64,000 nt of DNA, taken from Gordonia polyisoprenivorans (GTDB taxonomy: Bacteria > Actinomycetota > Actinomycetes > Mycobacteriales > Mycobacteriaceae). The position numbers were made by a program, and so were the translations under genes. Every line of letters begins with the position of its first letter. Position 1 is the first letter of the stretch. Shown piece by piece: positions 33,894 to 43,303 of the stretch. The notes beneath the pieces are model-generated. The model searched no databases and was not told where the DNA came from. It worked only from the letters and a program-made list of their open reading frames with translations. Location of the stretch: the NCBI RefSeq assembly GCF_017654315.1, contig NZ_CP072203.1:992001-1056000 (forward strand), read 5' to 3'.

Positions 33894-34847
33894 GTGGAGT
33901 TCATCCGCACTCACCAGGGACATCAGGTGGGTGCGGATGGCCTTGTCTGGGGCGTCGATTCGATGTGCGCCGTGCTCTGCGAGCATGGTATTTGCATCGC
34001 CCCGTCCACTTACTATGATCACATCAACCGCGGTCCGAGCGCCCGCATGTTCGCCGATGCGCAGGTCATCGATGCGATCTTCGCTTTGCGCCGGAAGCGA
34101 CCGCTGATGCGGGTTCTGGGTTCACGCAAGACATGGATAGTATTGCGCAGCAGTGGTATTGATGTTGCTCGATGTACTGTTGAACGAGTGATGCGGGAGA
34201 TGGGATGGCATGGCGCGAGTAAGAAGAAGCGAGTGCGTACGACCATCCCTGATGCGGCAGTGTCGCGGCCGGCGGATCTGGTCGACAGACAGTTCTATGC
34301 TGCGGCACCACATCGGTTGTGGGTAGCCGATTTTACCTACTGCCGCACCGAGTCGGGGTGGGCGTACACGGCGTTCGTTATCGATGTGTTCGCCCGCAAG
34401 ATTGTCGGCTGGAAAGTGGCCTCGGAAATGACAGTGAACCTGGTTACCGATGCCATCAACAACGCGATAGACAACCGAAAGCGTTGCGGTGTAGTTGATT
34501 TAACGAGACTCATACACCATTCAGACGCGGGATCGCAGTACACAGCGATTGTGTTCGGGCAGCGGTTGGCCGAGGAAGGCATCGCTGCTTCTATTGGCAG
34601 CGTTGGGGATAGCTACGACAACGCGCTCGCGGAGTCGGTGAACTCTGACTACAAGAACGAACTCGTCGACAACCAGCCGCGATTTCACGGTGCGACCGAA
34701 CTGTCACTGGGCACGGCCGAATGGGTGGCGTTCTACAACCGTGAACGCCCACACAGTTACTGCGACGACCTCACCCCCGACCACGCTGAGCGACTCCATT
34801 ACGATCACATGCGCACCCTCAATCCGGAGGGGGCACTCACAACCTGA
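33894..34847 (+). CDS. IS3-family transposase OrfB (element C)
   Basis: 317 aa integrase-core transposase in the -1 frame relative to OrfA. The DDE triad is 'WVADFTYCR' (D), 'IHHSDAGSQY' (D) and 'NALAESVNSDYK' (E). The N-terminal HTH_21-type region contains 'STYYDHINRGPS'. The C-terminus 'FYNRERPHSYCDDLTPD' is standard. All key residues are present, so the element may be active. GTG 33894 is a nominal start. Confidence 0.85.
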   Translation: MEFIRTHQGHQVGADGLVWGVDSMCAVLCEHGICIAPSTYYDHINRGPSARMFADAQVIDAIFALRRKRPLMRVLGSRKTWIVLRSSGIDVARCTVERVMREMGWHGASKKKRVRTTIPDAAVSRPADLVDRQFYAAAPHRLWVADFTYCRTESGWAYTAFVIDVFARKIVGWKVASEMTVNLVTDAINNAIDNRKRCGVVDLTRLIHHSDAGSQYTAIVFGQRLAEEGIAASIGSVGDSYDNALAESVNSDYKNELVDNQPRFHGATELSLGTAEWVAFYNRERPHSYCDDLTPDHAERLHYDHMRTLNPEGALTT

Positions 34848-34874
34848 GCTCTCCGGAAAAGCCGGGGTGGATCA

Positions 34875-35619
34875 ACCTCAGCGGCGCTCAGGGCCTGCTG
34901 GGGCAGACCGAGGGACGTACCAGCAAGGCCTGACCGACTGGCTGAACTCACAGTCGGCGCAGTTCCGCGACCAGGTCAGCTACGTGGTGATCGATCCGTC
35001 GGCCGCCTACGCCGCCGCGGTCACCGACACCTTGCCGCCGAACGCGCAGCTGGTAGTTGATCATTTTCATCTGGTCAAGCTGGCCAACGACATGGTCACC
35101 GCGGTGCGTCGGCGGGTCACCGTCGACACCCACGGCCGACGTGGCCGCAGACAGGATCCGGAGTGGGCCAACCGGCGGCGTCTGCTCAGTGCACGGGAAC
35201 GGCTGTCGGACAGGTCATTCGCGACGATGTGGAACGCACTGATCGACCACGATCCCAGTGGCCAGATCTTGTTGGCCCACATTGCGAAAGATGAACTGCG
35301 GCAACTGCTTTCCGCTGCACATCAGGGTGTGGACAACAGCGAGATCCGTCGCCGACTCTACCGGTTCTACATGTGGTGCGCTGATGCCAAGATCCCCGAA
35401 CTTACCCGGCTGGCGACCACCATCGAGGCCTGGTGGCCGGCAGTCTTGGCGTTCGTGCAGACCGGGCTGACCAACGCCCGCACCGAGGGCTACAACCGGC
35501 TCGTGAAACAGGTCGAACGCGTCGCCTGCGGATTCCGCAACACCGAGAACTCACGCCGCCGGATACGATTCCACTGCACCCGCGCCCAGCGGGCCAACAA
35601 CCAGCAATTCCACTGCTGA
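34875..35619 (+). pseudogene. ISL3-family transposase, C-terminal part, frameshifted
   Basis: Reads 'LSGAQGLLGQTEGRTSKA' up to a stop at about 34931, then continues in another frame as 'LTDWLNSQSAQFRDQVSYVV' through 'PNAQLVVDHFHLVKLAN' (catalytic DHFH region) and 'NARTEGYNRLVKQVERVACG' to a stop at 35619. One or two bases appear lost at 'aaggcctgacc'. The N-terminal half is absent, cut off at the right end of IS3 element C. A possible ISL3 terminal sequence (gaagagcc) follows at 35639-35646. Confidence 0.8.
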
Positions 35620-35682
35620 GCAGTGCCCGCCTAACTTCGAAGAGCCGGTATTGGCCTTTCGACGTCGTTTCGGAGACGGCGA

Positions 35683-36065
35683 TCAAGATTTTGTGCACGC
35701 GATCATGTCTTCTATTGCCACGAACTTCACTCTCGGTCGAGACTCATGCGATCCGCGCTCGCGCTCGACCGCATCGATCGCGCGCCAACCGTCCCATTCG
35801 ATCGGGTCGGAACCGTTGTTCGCCAACAGCACTCGCAAAGCATCGCGCGAGTTGACCTCGCCCGACAGCGCGCCGTTGCCGGCGTCCTCCCACAGCCGAG
35901 CAACCGTCTGCTCGGCGCAGACACGGTTGGTCCCGATCATCCCCTGCGGTCGCGCTCGAGCCATGCCGTGAAGTACGTGCCGGCCGTAGGTTCACCGGTC
36001 TCGTCGATCAGCACGTCGCGGCAGATGACGTTCGCCGGAATGGACCACGACCAGCCTGAACCGCT
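35683..36065 (-). pseudogene. Ferredoxin/adrenodoxin-type NADP reductase, C-terminal remnant
   Basis: The 3' end of an FprA/FprB-like gene. Reading from 36065 down: 'ANVICRDVLIDETGEPTAGT' and 'YFTAWLERDR', then a frame change at about 35945, then 'GMIGTNRVCAEQTVARLWED' and 'WDGWRAIDAVERERG', 'RPRVKFVAIEDM'. The order and wording match the last ~120 residues of FprA (with its 'P-x-G-x-IG-x-N' segment). The flavin-binding part is gone. It lies between the ISL3 remnant and the thiolase gene. Confidence 0.65.
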
Positions 36066-36086
36066 GTGGGGCGACCTTCATCGGGT

Positions 36087-37265
36087 TCAGCTACGGAGAA
36101 TCAGCGCGTTGCCCTGGCCACCGCCGCCGCAGAGCGCTGCGGCCCCGATTCCGCCGCCGCGACGTTTCAGTGAGTGCGCCAACGACAACGCAAGCCGCGC
36201 ACCCGACATCCCGACGGGATGACCCAGAGCGATGGCCCCGCCGTGGATGTTGACACGATCGGGGTCCACGCCGAGCCTCCCGATCGAAGCCAGAGCTACC
36301 GCTGCGAACGCTTCGTTCATCTCGATCAAGTCGAGATCGGTCGCGTCGAGCGTGCCGTCTTTCGCGAGCGCGGCGGCTATGGCGTTGGCCGGCTGATAGA
36401 GCAGCGAGGTGTCGCGACCGGCAACGAACGCCGAAGCGCCCAGCTCGGCGAGCCACTCGATTCCCAGCTCGATTGCCTTGGCCTTGCTCATCAGAACGAC
36501 GGCAGCGCCGCCGTCCGACAGCTGCGACGCCGACCCAGCGGTGATGGTGCCGTCGGCGAGAAATGCCGGACGGAGTTTGCCGAGATTGTCCACGGTGGTG
36601 TTCGCGCGGATCCCCTCGTCGTCGGTCACGGTGGTCGACCCTCGCCTGGAGGTGATCTCGACGGGGACGATCTCGTCTGCGAAAGTCCTGTCTTCGGTTG
36701 CAGCGGCTGCCAACCGGTGTGATCGGGCGGCGAAGGCATCCTGAGCCGTGCGGTCCAGATCGGTCCCGTCGACATAGCCGTCCGTCGCCTCACCCATCGC
36801 CACATGATCGAAGGCGCAGATCAAGGCGTCACGATCCAATGAGTCTTCGAGAGATGCTGCACCGTAACGGAACCCGGTCCTGGCCCCGCGAGCCAGGTGG
36901 GGGGCTCCGGTCATCGACTCCATGCCGCCGGCGACGACGATGTCCGCATCATCTGCTCGGATCAGACGGTCACCGTCGGCGATTGCCTGCAGGCCGGACA
37001 GGCACAAGTTGTTGATGGTGACAGCTGTTGTCCCGAGCGAAATCCCCGCTGCCGCAGCGGCCTGTCGCGCCGGATTGGGGCCGACTCCGGCCTGTACGAC
37101 GTTGCCCATGATCACCGTGTCGACAGCGAAGGCATCGACACCGGCTCTGGCCAGGGCTCCCCTGATTGCGTGGGCTCCGAGTTCGGGAGCGGTGAGCGAA
37201 CTCAAGGCTCCCGCCAACTTTCCGATGGGCGTGCGAGCTCCCGCGACCAATACCGTTTCCGTCAT
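36087..37265 (-). CDS. Thiolase (acetyl-CoA C-acyltransferase)
   Basis: A 392-aa thiolase. Catalytic residues are clear: Cys in 'NNLCLSGLQA' (about 89), the 'EMNEAFAAVALA' block, His in 'GGAIALGHPVGMSGAR' (about 350) and the second Cys in 'ALCGGGGQGNAL' (about 380). It cleaves 3-oxoacyl-CoA (or condenses acetyl-CoA), so it can finish beta-oxidation of the side chain or aliphatic product made by the nearby catabolic genes. It is the most upstream gene of a leftward pair. Confidence 0.88.
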   Translation of the reverse strand: MTETVLVAGARTPIGKLAGALSSLTAPELGAHAIRGALARAGVDAFAVDTVIMGNVVQAGVGPNPARQAAAAAGISLGTTAVTINNLCLSGLQAIADGDRLIRADDADIVVAGGMESMTGAPHLARGARTGFRYGAASLEDSLDRDALICAFDHVAMGEATDGYVDGTDLDRTAQDAFAARSHRLAAAATEDRTFADEIVPVEITSRRGSTTVTDDEGIRANTTVDNLGKLRPAFLADGTITAGSASQLSDGGAAVVLMSKAKAIELGIEWLAELGASAFVAGRDTSLLYQPANAIAAALAKDGTLDATDLDLIEMNEAFAAVALASIGRLGVDPDRVNIHGGAIALGHPVGMSGARLALSLAHSLKRRGGGIGAAALCGGGGQGNALILRS

Positions 37266-37325
37266 GATGTCTCTCCCCGGAATGGGTAGTGCAAGTGTTG
37301 TGGTCTACCGAACCTGCGTCAGGCG

Positions 37326-37940
37326 TCAGTAGCCCACCGTGAAGCGCTGGCGTATCAGCGATGGGTCCTCAAGCTCGTCGACGATCGCGATCGCGTAATC
37401 GTCGAGCGATATCGCGGGCGGACCGTCCGGGCGGGTCAGTACCTCTTCGCGACCTACGCGAAAGACTCCAGTTCGCTCACCGGGCCCGATTCCAGGAGGA
37501 GGGCACAGGTACGTCCAGTTCAGCTCCGTCTCCTGCTGGATCAGCTCGAAGAAGTGAGAGGCCGCTTCGGCGGGCCGGGCTGCCGGTGCCGGGAAGTCGG
37601 GTGTGTCCATCAGCCGGGTCGTCGTGCCAGGCACCCGCAGGATGCCGCAGCCGCCGTTGACGAAGTAACGCGGGACCCTCGACTTTCTGACGGAGTCGAT
37701 CAACGCGGAGTGATCGATCTTGAGGAACTGGATGGACGAGATGACCACGTCGTGTCCAGCGATCTGCTGGGGCAACGTCTCGCGGTCGTCGGCGTTGCCT
37801 GCGATGGACGTGACGCCGTCGATGGCGGGGACCCTGTCCGGGTGCGTAGAAATGGCCGTCACCTGATGTCCGCGTGACGCCAGCTCTCGGGTGAGAGGAA
37901 TTCCGACGGCACCGGATGCTCCGATCAGTGCAACTTTCAC
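37326..37940 (-). CDS. NAD(P)-binding atypical SDR (NmrA/epimerase-like)
   Basis: 204 aa. The N-terminal nucleotide motif 'VALIGASGAVGIPLTREL' (GxxGxxG type) is followed by a mostly Rossmann body ('DVVISSIQFLKIDHSALIDS', 'YFVNGGCGILRVPG'). No Tyr-x-x-x-Lys pair is obvious, as in NmrA-like and atypical SDRs that act as reductases or redox sensors. It precedes the thiolase on the same strand with a 60-bp gap. Confidence 0.7.
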   Translation of the reverse strand: MKVALIGASGAVGIPLTRELASRGHQVTAISTHPDRVPAIDGVTSIAGNADDRETLPQQIAGHDVVISSIQFLKIDHSALIDSVRKSRVPRYFVNGGCGILRVPGTTTRLMDTPDFPAPAARPAEAASHFFELIQQETELNWTYLCPPPGIGPGERTGVFRVGREEVLTRPDGPPAISLDDYAIAIVDELEDPSLIRQRFTVGY

Positions 37941-38189
37941 TCGACCCTCCGGATGTGTTGTGCGGCTTTATCGAGTGTGAGACTAGATGCGTCGGTGACT
38001 ACACAACCCCGTCTGTTCCAGCGCGCGGAACGGGGGACGGGGACGAAGCCGACGGTTCCGGTGACCGGCGCGGGGAGGTGGGTGACACCCGATCTGTTCT
38101 GACAGCCGGATCACGGGCTTCGGACTCGACTCTGTGCGAGGCACAGTGGATCCACGCGTCCGCTCGGCCCGACCAGGACAGGAGACCCC

Positions 38190-38981
38190 GTGAGTGAAGG
38201 CAGCACTGTCGGTGTGGCACAGGCGCGACTTGCGTCGACCGTCGTGGCGGTTCGCGACGGCGAGAGCGGTGTCGAGGTGTGGATGATGCGACGCGCGATG
38301 TCCATGGCCTTCGCGCCCGGAGCGATGGTGTTCCCGGGCGGTGGGGTGGACCCCCGGGACGCCGATCCGTCCATCCCATGGAGCGGAGGCTCGGCCGAGA
38401 ATTTCGCGGACCGACTGGGCACCGACACCGAGACGGCTCGACTGGTCGTCGCGGCCGCCCTACGAGAGTTGTTCGAGGAGACCGGGGCACTGCTGATCGA
38501 GCCGATGGTCTTGCAGGACCATGAGGAGGAACGCCGACAGGTCGAGTCGCGAGAGCGATCGATGGCCGATCTCGTGGTGGAGCTGGGTGGAGCGATGAAC
38601 GTCGCGCCGCTGGAACCCTGGATGCGATGGGTGACGCCCGACAGCGAGAGCCGACGCTACGACACGTTCTTCTTCGTCGCCGTACTGCCGGCAGGCATCA
38701 GCACCGGCTCGGTGAGCTCGGAGGGGGATTCGGCCGGCTGGGAGTCTGCGCAGCGCGTGCTCGATGACGGGAAGGCGGGTCAGTGCATCGTCCTACCCCC
38801 GACGGAGTCGGTGCTCAGAGCAATTGCGCGGGCGGCCTCGGCGCGCGAAGTACTCGAGGGTGCCGCGCTCCGTCCACTGGCCGCGATCGTCCCCGCCGTC
38901 ACCATCGACGGCAATGGCGACTACGTGATCCACGCCAACGACGAAGTATTCGTCCGTCCCGGGCCGGGGTCGACTCGGTGA
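38190..38981 (+). CDS. NUDIX hydrolase
   Basis: 263 aa from GTG 38190. The Nudix box is modified by an insertion: 'VFPGGGVDPRDAD' gives the leading Gly, and 'AALRELFEETGALL' gives the REx2EExG core about 50 residues later. This spaced arrangement and length resemble the RNA-processing/CoA pyrophosphatase-like NUDT19-type proteins. It hydrolyses a nucleoside diphosphate derivative, possibly an acyl-CoA, which would suit the CoA-ester genes nearby. Confidence 0.78.
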   Translation: MSEGSTVGVAQARLASTVVAVRDGESGVEVWMMRRAMSMAFAPGAMVFPGGGVDPRDADPSIPWSGGSAENFADRLGTDTETARLVVAAALRELFEETGALLIEPMVLQDHEEERRQVESRERSMADLVVELGGAMNVAPLEPWMRWVTPDSESRRYDTFFFVAVLPAGISTGSVSSEGDSAGWESAQRVLDDGKAGQCIVLPPTESVLRAIARAASAREVLEGAALRPLAAIVPAVTIDGNGDYVIHANDEVFVRPGPGSTR

Positions 38982-39080
38982 CCGGATCGGTGCACCTGCA
39001 GCGCGATCCCGGCGAGTCGACGGACATCGTAGACTCGCCGGCCGTTGACACAGCGGCATCGGCGCGCAGGCGTCGGCGAC

Positions 39081-40130
39081 CTATCTGATCAGGACTGCCC
39101 GGCCACGAACATCACCACGAGCCAGATCGTCGAACGCCTGCATGGCGTCACCGAACGAATACCGCACGAGATCCACATCGAGTCGTCCGGCGCGGGCCAA
39201 CTCCACGAGCTCGACGAGATCACGCAGGGTGCCGCTGTAGCTGCGCGCAAGAGTGGCACCGAACGGGAGTCCGCGAGACTGCTTCGCGGTCTTGAACTCG
39301 TAAACGCCCCCGCCCAGCCCTGGTACACGGATTGCGCCGTACGGGGCCACAACGCCGACGTCGAGTGCGAGCGTCGCGTCGACACCCACGAAGTCGAGCA
39401 CCAGCTCGGCCCCGTACCCGCCCGTCGCACAGAGGATGTGAGCGATCGCGTCGGGGTCGGTTGCGTTCACGGCCAGGTCGACCCGGCCTGCCACGGCCTC
39501 GAGACTGCGGGGGGAGGTATCCACGGCGATGATGCGAGCTGGGGTGAGCGCCCGCAGAATCGCCACGGCGAACTGACCGAGTCCGCCTACCCCGACCACT
39601 ACGGCCGTCGAACCGGGCCGAAGAAGTTCCAGCTGGGTGCGTATAGTGTGATAAGGAACCAACCCGGCGTCGGGCAGTACCGCCGCGAGTTCGGGATCGA
39701 CGCCGAGCGCCGAGACCGTCCAACGCGCAGGCACAGCCACCAACTCGGCCATGCCACCGTCGTGGCTCATGCCGGGTGCGGAGGGGACCCGCAGCCGGCC
39801 GCCGGTACCACGGCAGGCGTTCTGCCGTCCCTCGATGCACATGGAGCAGACGCCGCACGCCCATACCGGGTAGACCACGACGGGGTCGCCGACGGACCTG
39901 CCCTCTACGTCGTCCGACACCTCGACCACGACACCGGCGATCTCGTGGCCGAGCGTTGTCCCGACGGGGACGATGGCCCGGTCGGCCGACCGCACCGACA
40001 CATCGGTCTGGCACACGCCTGCCGCGGCGACCTCGATCAGCACCTCGCCGTGACCGAGCTGCGGTCGATTCACCTCGACTTCCCGAACGACGCCGACCTC
40101 GGTCAGCTTGATGGCACGCATGGACGTCAT
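39081..40130 (-). CDS. Zinc-dependent alcohol dehydrogenase (MDR family)
   Basis: 349 aa. Catalytic zinc ligands: 'GVCQTD' (Cys ~38) and 'GHEIAG' (His ~60). The structural zinc loop is 'CGVCSMCIEGRQNAC' with four Cys. The NAD site is 'VVVGVGGLGQFAVAIL'. It oxidises an alcohol or reduces an aldehyde; as the last gene of the lower pathway operon it may handle acetaldehyde or an upstream benzylic-type alcohol. ATG 40130 overlaps the aldolase stop by one base. Confidence 0.85.
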   Translation of the reverse strand: MTSMRAIKLTEVGVVREVEVNRPQLGHGEVLIEVAAAGVCQTDVSVRSADRAIVPVGTTLGHEIAGVVVEVSDDVEGRSVGDPVVVYPVWACGVCSMCIEGRQNACRGTGGRLRVPSAPGMSHDGGMAELVAVPARWTVSALGVDPELAAVLPDAGLVPYHTIRTQLELLRPGSTAVVVGVGGLGQFAVAILRALTPARIIAVDTSPRSLEAVAGRVDLAVNATDPDAIAHILCATGGYGAELVLDFVGVDATLALDVGVVAPYGAIRVPGLGGGVYEFKTAKQSRGLPFGATLARSYSGTLRDLVELVELARAGRLDVDLVRYSFGDAMQAFDDLARGDVRGRAVLIR

Positions 40131-41140
40131 CACGACCGAGCAGAGACCATGTCGAGTGCGATGTCGACGATCATGTCCTCCTGGCCGCCGACCAGCCGTC
40201 GACGACCGACCTCGGTGAGGATGGTGCGCACGTCCACGTCGTATCGCTCCGACGCGGTCTCTGCGTGACGAAGGAAGCTCGAGTACACGCCCGCATAGCC
40301 CAACGACAACGTCTCGCGATCGACCTGAACCGGTCGATCCATGAGCGGCCTGACCAGGTCGTCCGCCGCGTCCTCCAGAGCCGACAGATCACAGCAGTGA
40401 TTCCAGCCCTCCAGATTCGCGACCGCGACGAACGGCTCGATCGGGCAGTTACCGGCACCGGCACCCAGGCCCGCGAGCGAGGCGTCGACGCGGTAGGCAC
40501 CGGCCTCGACCGCCACGATGCTGTTCGCAACGGACAGAGACAGATTCTGATGCGCGTGGATACCGATCTCCGTCTCGGCTTTCAGGACGCCGCGGTAGGC
40601 GTCGACGCGCTCGGTCACGCCCTTCATGGTCAGATGACCGCCTGAGTCGGTGACGTAGACGCAGTGCGCGCCATAGGACTCCATCAGCACCGCCTGCGCG
40701 GCGAGGTCCGCAGCCGGGGACATATGGCTCATCATCAGGAACCCGGACACGTCCATGCCGAGTTCGCGCGCCGTTGCGATGTGCTGAGCGGAGACGTCTG
40801 CCTCGGTGCAGTGGGTGGCGATGCGGACCGACCGTACCCCGAGGTCGTAGGCCCGCTTCAGGTCATGGATCGTGCCGATGCCCGGCAGCAGGAGCGTCGT
40901 GAGGCGGGCATTCGAGATGGTCTCGGCTGCAGCTTCGAGCCACTCCCAGTCGGTGTGGCTGCCGGGCCCGTAATTGAGACTGCCGCCCGCGAGCCCGTCT
41001 CCGTGGGAGACCTCGATAGCGTCGACGCCCGCAGCGTCGAGTGCTGCGACGATCCTACGGATATCGGCGGGTTGAATGCGGTGCCGAATAGCATGCATGC
41101 CATCCCGCAGAGTCACGTCCTGGACGAAAATTTCGGTCAT
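40130..41140 (-). CDS. 4-hydroxy-2-oxovalerate aldolase
   Basis: 336 aa HMGL-type TIM barrel. '[15 protein letters not shown]' carries the Arg-Asp pair that binds substrate and Mn, and '[15 protein letters not shown]' carries the His-x-His metal site. A C-terminal helical domain binds the dehydrogenase partner. It splits 4-hydroxy-2-oxovalerate into pyruvate and acetaldehyde, channelling the latter to the acylating dehydrogenase encoded just upstream (ATGA overlap). Homologues are MhpE/BphI/CmtG. Confidence 0.94.
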   Translation of the reverse strand: MTEIFVQDVTLRDGMHAIRHRIQPADIRRIVAALDAAGVDAIEVSHGDGLAGGSLNYGPGSHTDWEWLEAAAETISNARLTTLLLPGIGTIHDLKRAYDLGVRSVRIATHCTEADVSAQHIATARELGMDVSGFLMMSHMSPAADLAAQAVLMESYGAHCVYVTDSGGHLTMKGVTERVDAYRGVLKAETEIGIHAHQNLSLSVANSIVAVEAGAYRVDASLAGLGAGAGNCPIEPFVAVANLEGWNHCCDLSALEDAADDLVRPLMDRPVQVDRETLSLGYAGVYSSFLRHAETASERYDVDVRTILTEVGRRRLVGGQEDMIVDIALDMVSARS

Positions 41141-42084
41141 GCGTCCACCTTCAGTGGCTCGAGTCGGGCTGCCATGCTCTCGGCCACTCGGAGGGCGGCC
41201 GACGTCATGATGTCGAGGTTTCCGGCATATGCGGGGAGATAATGCGCTGCTCCCTCTACCTCGAGGAACACGCTCACCTGGTGAGTGACGGGCGGAGAGC
41301 CCTCGGGGGCGAGAGTATGGACTGGTTGGTCGGCAGGGATCGGCAGGATCTGTACCTCCTGCTTGAGGCGGTAACCGGGCACGTAGGCCGCCACGCAGGC
41401 CACCATCTGCTCGATCGAGGTGCGGATCTCGTCGTGGTCGGCGTCGCCGATCAGAGCCAGCACGGTATCGCGCATGATCAGCGGGGGCTCGGCGGGATTG
41501 AGCACGATGATGGCCTTGCCGCGGTGAGCTCCGCCAACCGCCTCGATCGCCGCGGAGGTGGTCTCGGTGAACTCGTCGATGTTCGCCCGAGTGCCGGGGC
41601 CGGCCGATCGTGACGCGATCGACGCGACGATCTCTGCATACGGCACGGGTGTCACCTGCGAAATGGCGGCGACGATTGGAATCGTGGCCTGCCCACCGCA
41701 TGTCACCATGTTGACGTTGTCGTTGTCGATATGTTCGTCGAGGTTCACCGGGGGAACCACGTACGGACCGATCGCGGCAGGCGTCAGATCGATGAGACGT
41801 TTGCCGAACGGAGCGAGCCGGATCGCGTTGGCCTCGTGAGCCTTTGCCGAGGTCGCGTCGAAAATGATCGCGATGTCGTCGAAGTCGGGCATCGAGATGA
41901 GCCCGTCGACGCCGTCCGAGGTGATCGGCACGCCGTGTTTCACGGCACGTGCGAGTCCATCGGACTTCGGGTCGATACCCACTACGGCGGCCATCTCCAG
42001 CGTCTGGGACAGTCGCAGGACCTTGAACATGAGATCGGTTCCGATGTTGCCGGAACCGATCACGGCGACCTTTGTGCGGGTCAT
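41137..42084 (-). CDS. Acetaldehyde dehydrogenase (acylating)
   Basis: A 315-aa enzyme converting acetaldehyde and CoA to acetyl-CoA with NAD. It has the Rossmann '[18 protein letters not shown]', catalytic Cys in '[14 protein letters not shown]' (about 130) and the '[12 protein letters not shown]' block. It forms a channelling complex with the aldolase (MhpF/BphJ type). I chose ATG 42084, which overlaps the hydratase stop by 4 nt; the frame is open further upstream but within the hydratase gene. Confidence 0.94.
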   Translation of the reverse strand: MTRTKVAVIGSGNIGTDLMFKVLRLSQTLEMAAVVGIDPKSDGLARAVKHGVPITSDGVDGLISMPDFDDIAIIFDATSAKAHEANAIRLAPFGKRLIDLTPAAIGPYVVPPVNLDEHIDNDNVNMVTCGGQATIPIVAAISQVTPVPYAEIVASIASRSAGPGTRANIDEFTETTSAAIEAVGGAHRGKAIIVLNPAEPPLIMRDTVLALIGDADHDEIRTSIEQMVACVAAYVPGYRLKQEVQILPIPADQPVHTLAPEGSPPVTHQVSVFLEVEGAAHYLPAYAGNLDIMTSAALRVAESMAARLEPLKVDA

Positions 42085-42896
42085 GCGGCGCTCCCTTTTT
42101 CGAATGTGGCAGTGATGCGTCCGAACGGCGCGATGTCGGCCGTGACGTGGTCGCCGGCAGCGACGGGGGCCATAGGACCCAGAGCACCAGAGAGAATGAT
42201 CTGCCCCGCGAGCAGGGGCTGACCCTGCGACGCTGCCGTATGCGCCAACCAGGCCACCGCGACCAGCGGATCGCCGAGACATGCAGCGCCCGTGCCCTGA
42301 GAGACAGTGTTGCCATTGATGGACATCGTCATCGTGGCCGCGACAGGATCGAAGTCGTCGAGGCCGAGGCGCTCGTCGCCCAGCAGGAAGAGGGCGCTCG
42401 ATCCGTTGTCGGCGATGGTATCGACGATCGTGATGTCCCAGCCGTCGATACGGCTGTCGACGATCTCGAGCGCTGCCGTGGCGTACTCGATCGCAGCGCG
42501 AATCCGCTCGCGCGAGAAATCCTCGCCGTCGAGGTCCTCGGAGAGTACGAAGGCAATTTCTGCCTCGATCTTGGGCTGCAGCAGAGTGTCGGTGTCGATG
42601 GCCTCGTCGCCGGTGCGGCGCATGTCGTCGAACAGAATCCCGAAATCGGGGGAGTCGACGCCGAGCTGCTTCTGCACAGCCTCCGACGTCAGGCCGATCT
42701 TGCGGCCCACGACGCGCGCTCCGCCGCGGATGCGGTGTTCCGCGAGCTCGCGTTGCACCTGGTAAGCCAGGTCCATGTCTGTGGCACCCAAGAGGTCACG
42801 CACGGGTGGGCACGGGGTCGAGGTCGCGGTGGCGGACTCGAGGCGAACGACTGCCTCGGATACGGCCGTTGTCGCTGATGTCGAAGTGTCAGTCAT
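42081..42896 (-). CDS. 2-hydroxypenta-2,4-dienoate (2-oxopent-4-enoate) hydratase
   Basis: 271 aa of the FAH/hydratase-decarboxylase fold. Typical blocks are '[20 protein letters not shown]', 'DFGILFDDM', the metal Glu pair in '[11 protein letters not shown]', and 'EIVDSRI'. It adds water to the dienoate released by ring-fission hydrolases, giving 4-hydroxy-2-oxovalerate. It is the first gene of a four-gene leftward operon. Decarboxylases of the same fold (4-oxalocrotonate type) cannot be fully excluded, but the aldolase/dehydrogenase neighbours fit both. Confidence 0.9.
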   Translation of the reverse strand: MTDTSTSATTAVSEAVVRLESATATSTPCPPVRDLLGATDMDLAYQVQRELAEHRIRGGARVVGRKIGLTSEAVQKQLGVDSPDFGILFDDMRRTGDEAIDTDTLLQPKIEAEIAFVLSEDLDGEDFSRERIRAAIEYATAALEIVDSRIDGWDITIVDTIADNGSSALFLLGDERLGLDDFDPVAATMTMSINGNTVSQGTGAACLGDPLVAVAWLAHTAASQGQPLLAGQIILSGALGPMAPVAAGDHVTADIAPFGRITATFEKGSAA

Positions 42897-43029
42897 GAGG
42901 CTCTCGTTTCGTCGTGGTGGTGCCGTCATTGTCGGCGCGTGCCACCTCGCTCGCCCGTCCATGTTCCGGGTGCTGGAACGTGGCCGACTTCTGCCGTGCA
43001 GATCTCTCAGCTGCCCATGACCATGACCA

Positions 43030-43173
43030 GCTCGGTTCCCTTGTGACTCGAATGCACTCGCCGGTGACGTACCCGGACAGGTCGGTAGCCAGGAATTCGA
43101 CGACATCGGCGACGTCGGCGGTGGTCCCGAAGCGCCGTCCGTTCAGGGCTGTGACTCGCTCACGATTCTCCTC
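43030..43173 (-). pseudogene. SDR C-terminal remnant
   Basis: A 48-codon stretch reading 'ENRERVTALNGRRFGTTADV' and 'ADVVEFLATDLSGYVTGECI'. This is the standard end of a short-chain dehydrogenase (DVA-xx-V-xFLA-xxx-SGYVTG), but the final 'DGG' is replaced by unrelated sequence and no catalytic part is upstream. It may be what remains of a dihydrodiol dehydrogenase of the pathway. Confidence 0.65.
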
Positions 43174-43225
43174 GGTACGTCGGCGGACTGCTCATCGGTG
43201 AAACCGCCAGAAACGAGCCAATTGA

Positions 43226-43245
43226 TGACTATCATTGACTATGAT
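43226..43245. promoter_or_regulatory. Tandem 10-bp direct repeat before the IclR gene
   Basis: TGACTATCAT and TGACTATGAT lie directly side by side in an AT-rich patch, ~60 bp upstream of the IclR start and facing the divergent lower-pathway operon. CAAT-GAT/ATC-ATTG symmetry also exists around it (43220-43237). It is a candidate IclR binding site controlling both directions. Confidence 0.5.
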
Positions 43246-43303
43246 TGTGAGATCCGCCGTTGTCGCGAGCGGGTCGTGCGGGTGAGCAGGAAGTTGGTGC
43301 GGT

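Larger units (their letters stand above)
33520..34874 (+). mobile_element. IS3-family element C, apparently intact
   Basis: 1355 bp. Terminal inverted repeats start TGATCC at both ends and share 'TTTCCGGAG' (left about 33534-33542; right as reverse complement in 34851-34862). Both transposase frames are open with a full DDE triad. The flanks differ: IS256 fragment on the left, ISL3 fragment on the right, with no matching target duplication (ttc against acc). The element therefore marks a deletion or recombination joint rather than a simple insertion. Confidence 0.82.

Noticed and set aside
41141..42316. Extension of the aldolase gene to 728 aa
   Set aside because: It reads the acetaldehyde dehydrogenase gene in the wrong frame, while the true ATG at 41140 overlaps that gene's stop.
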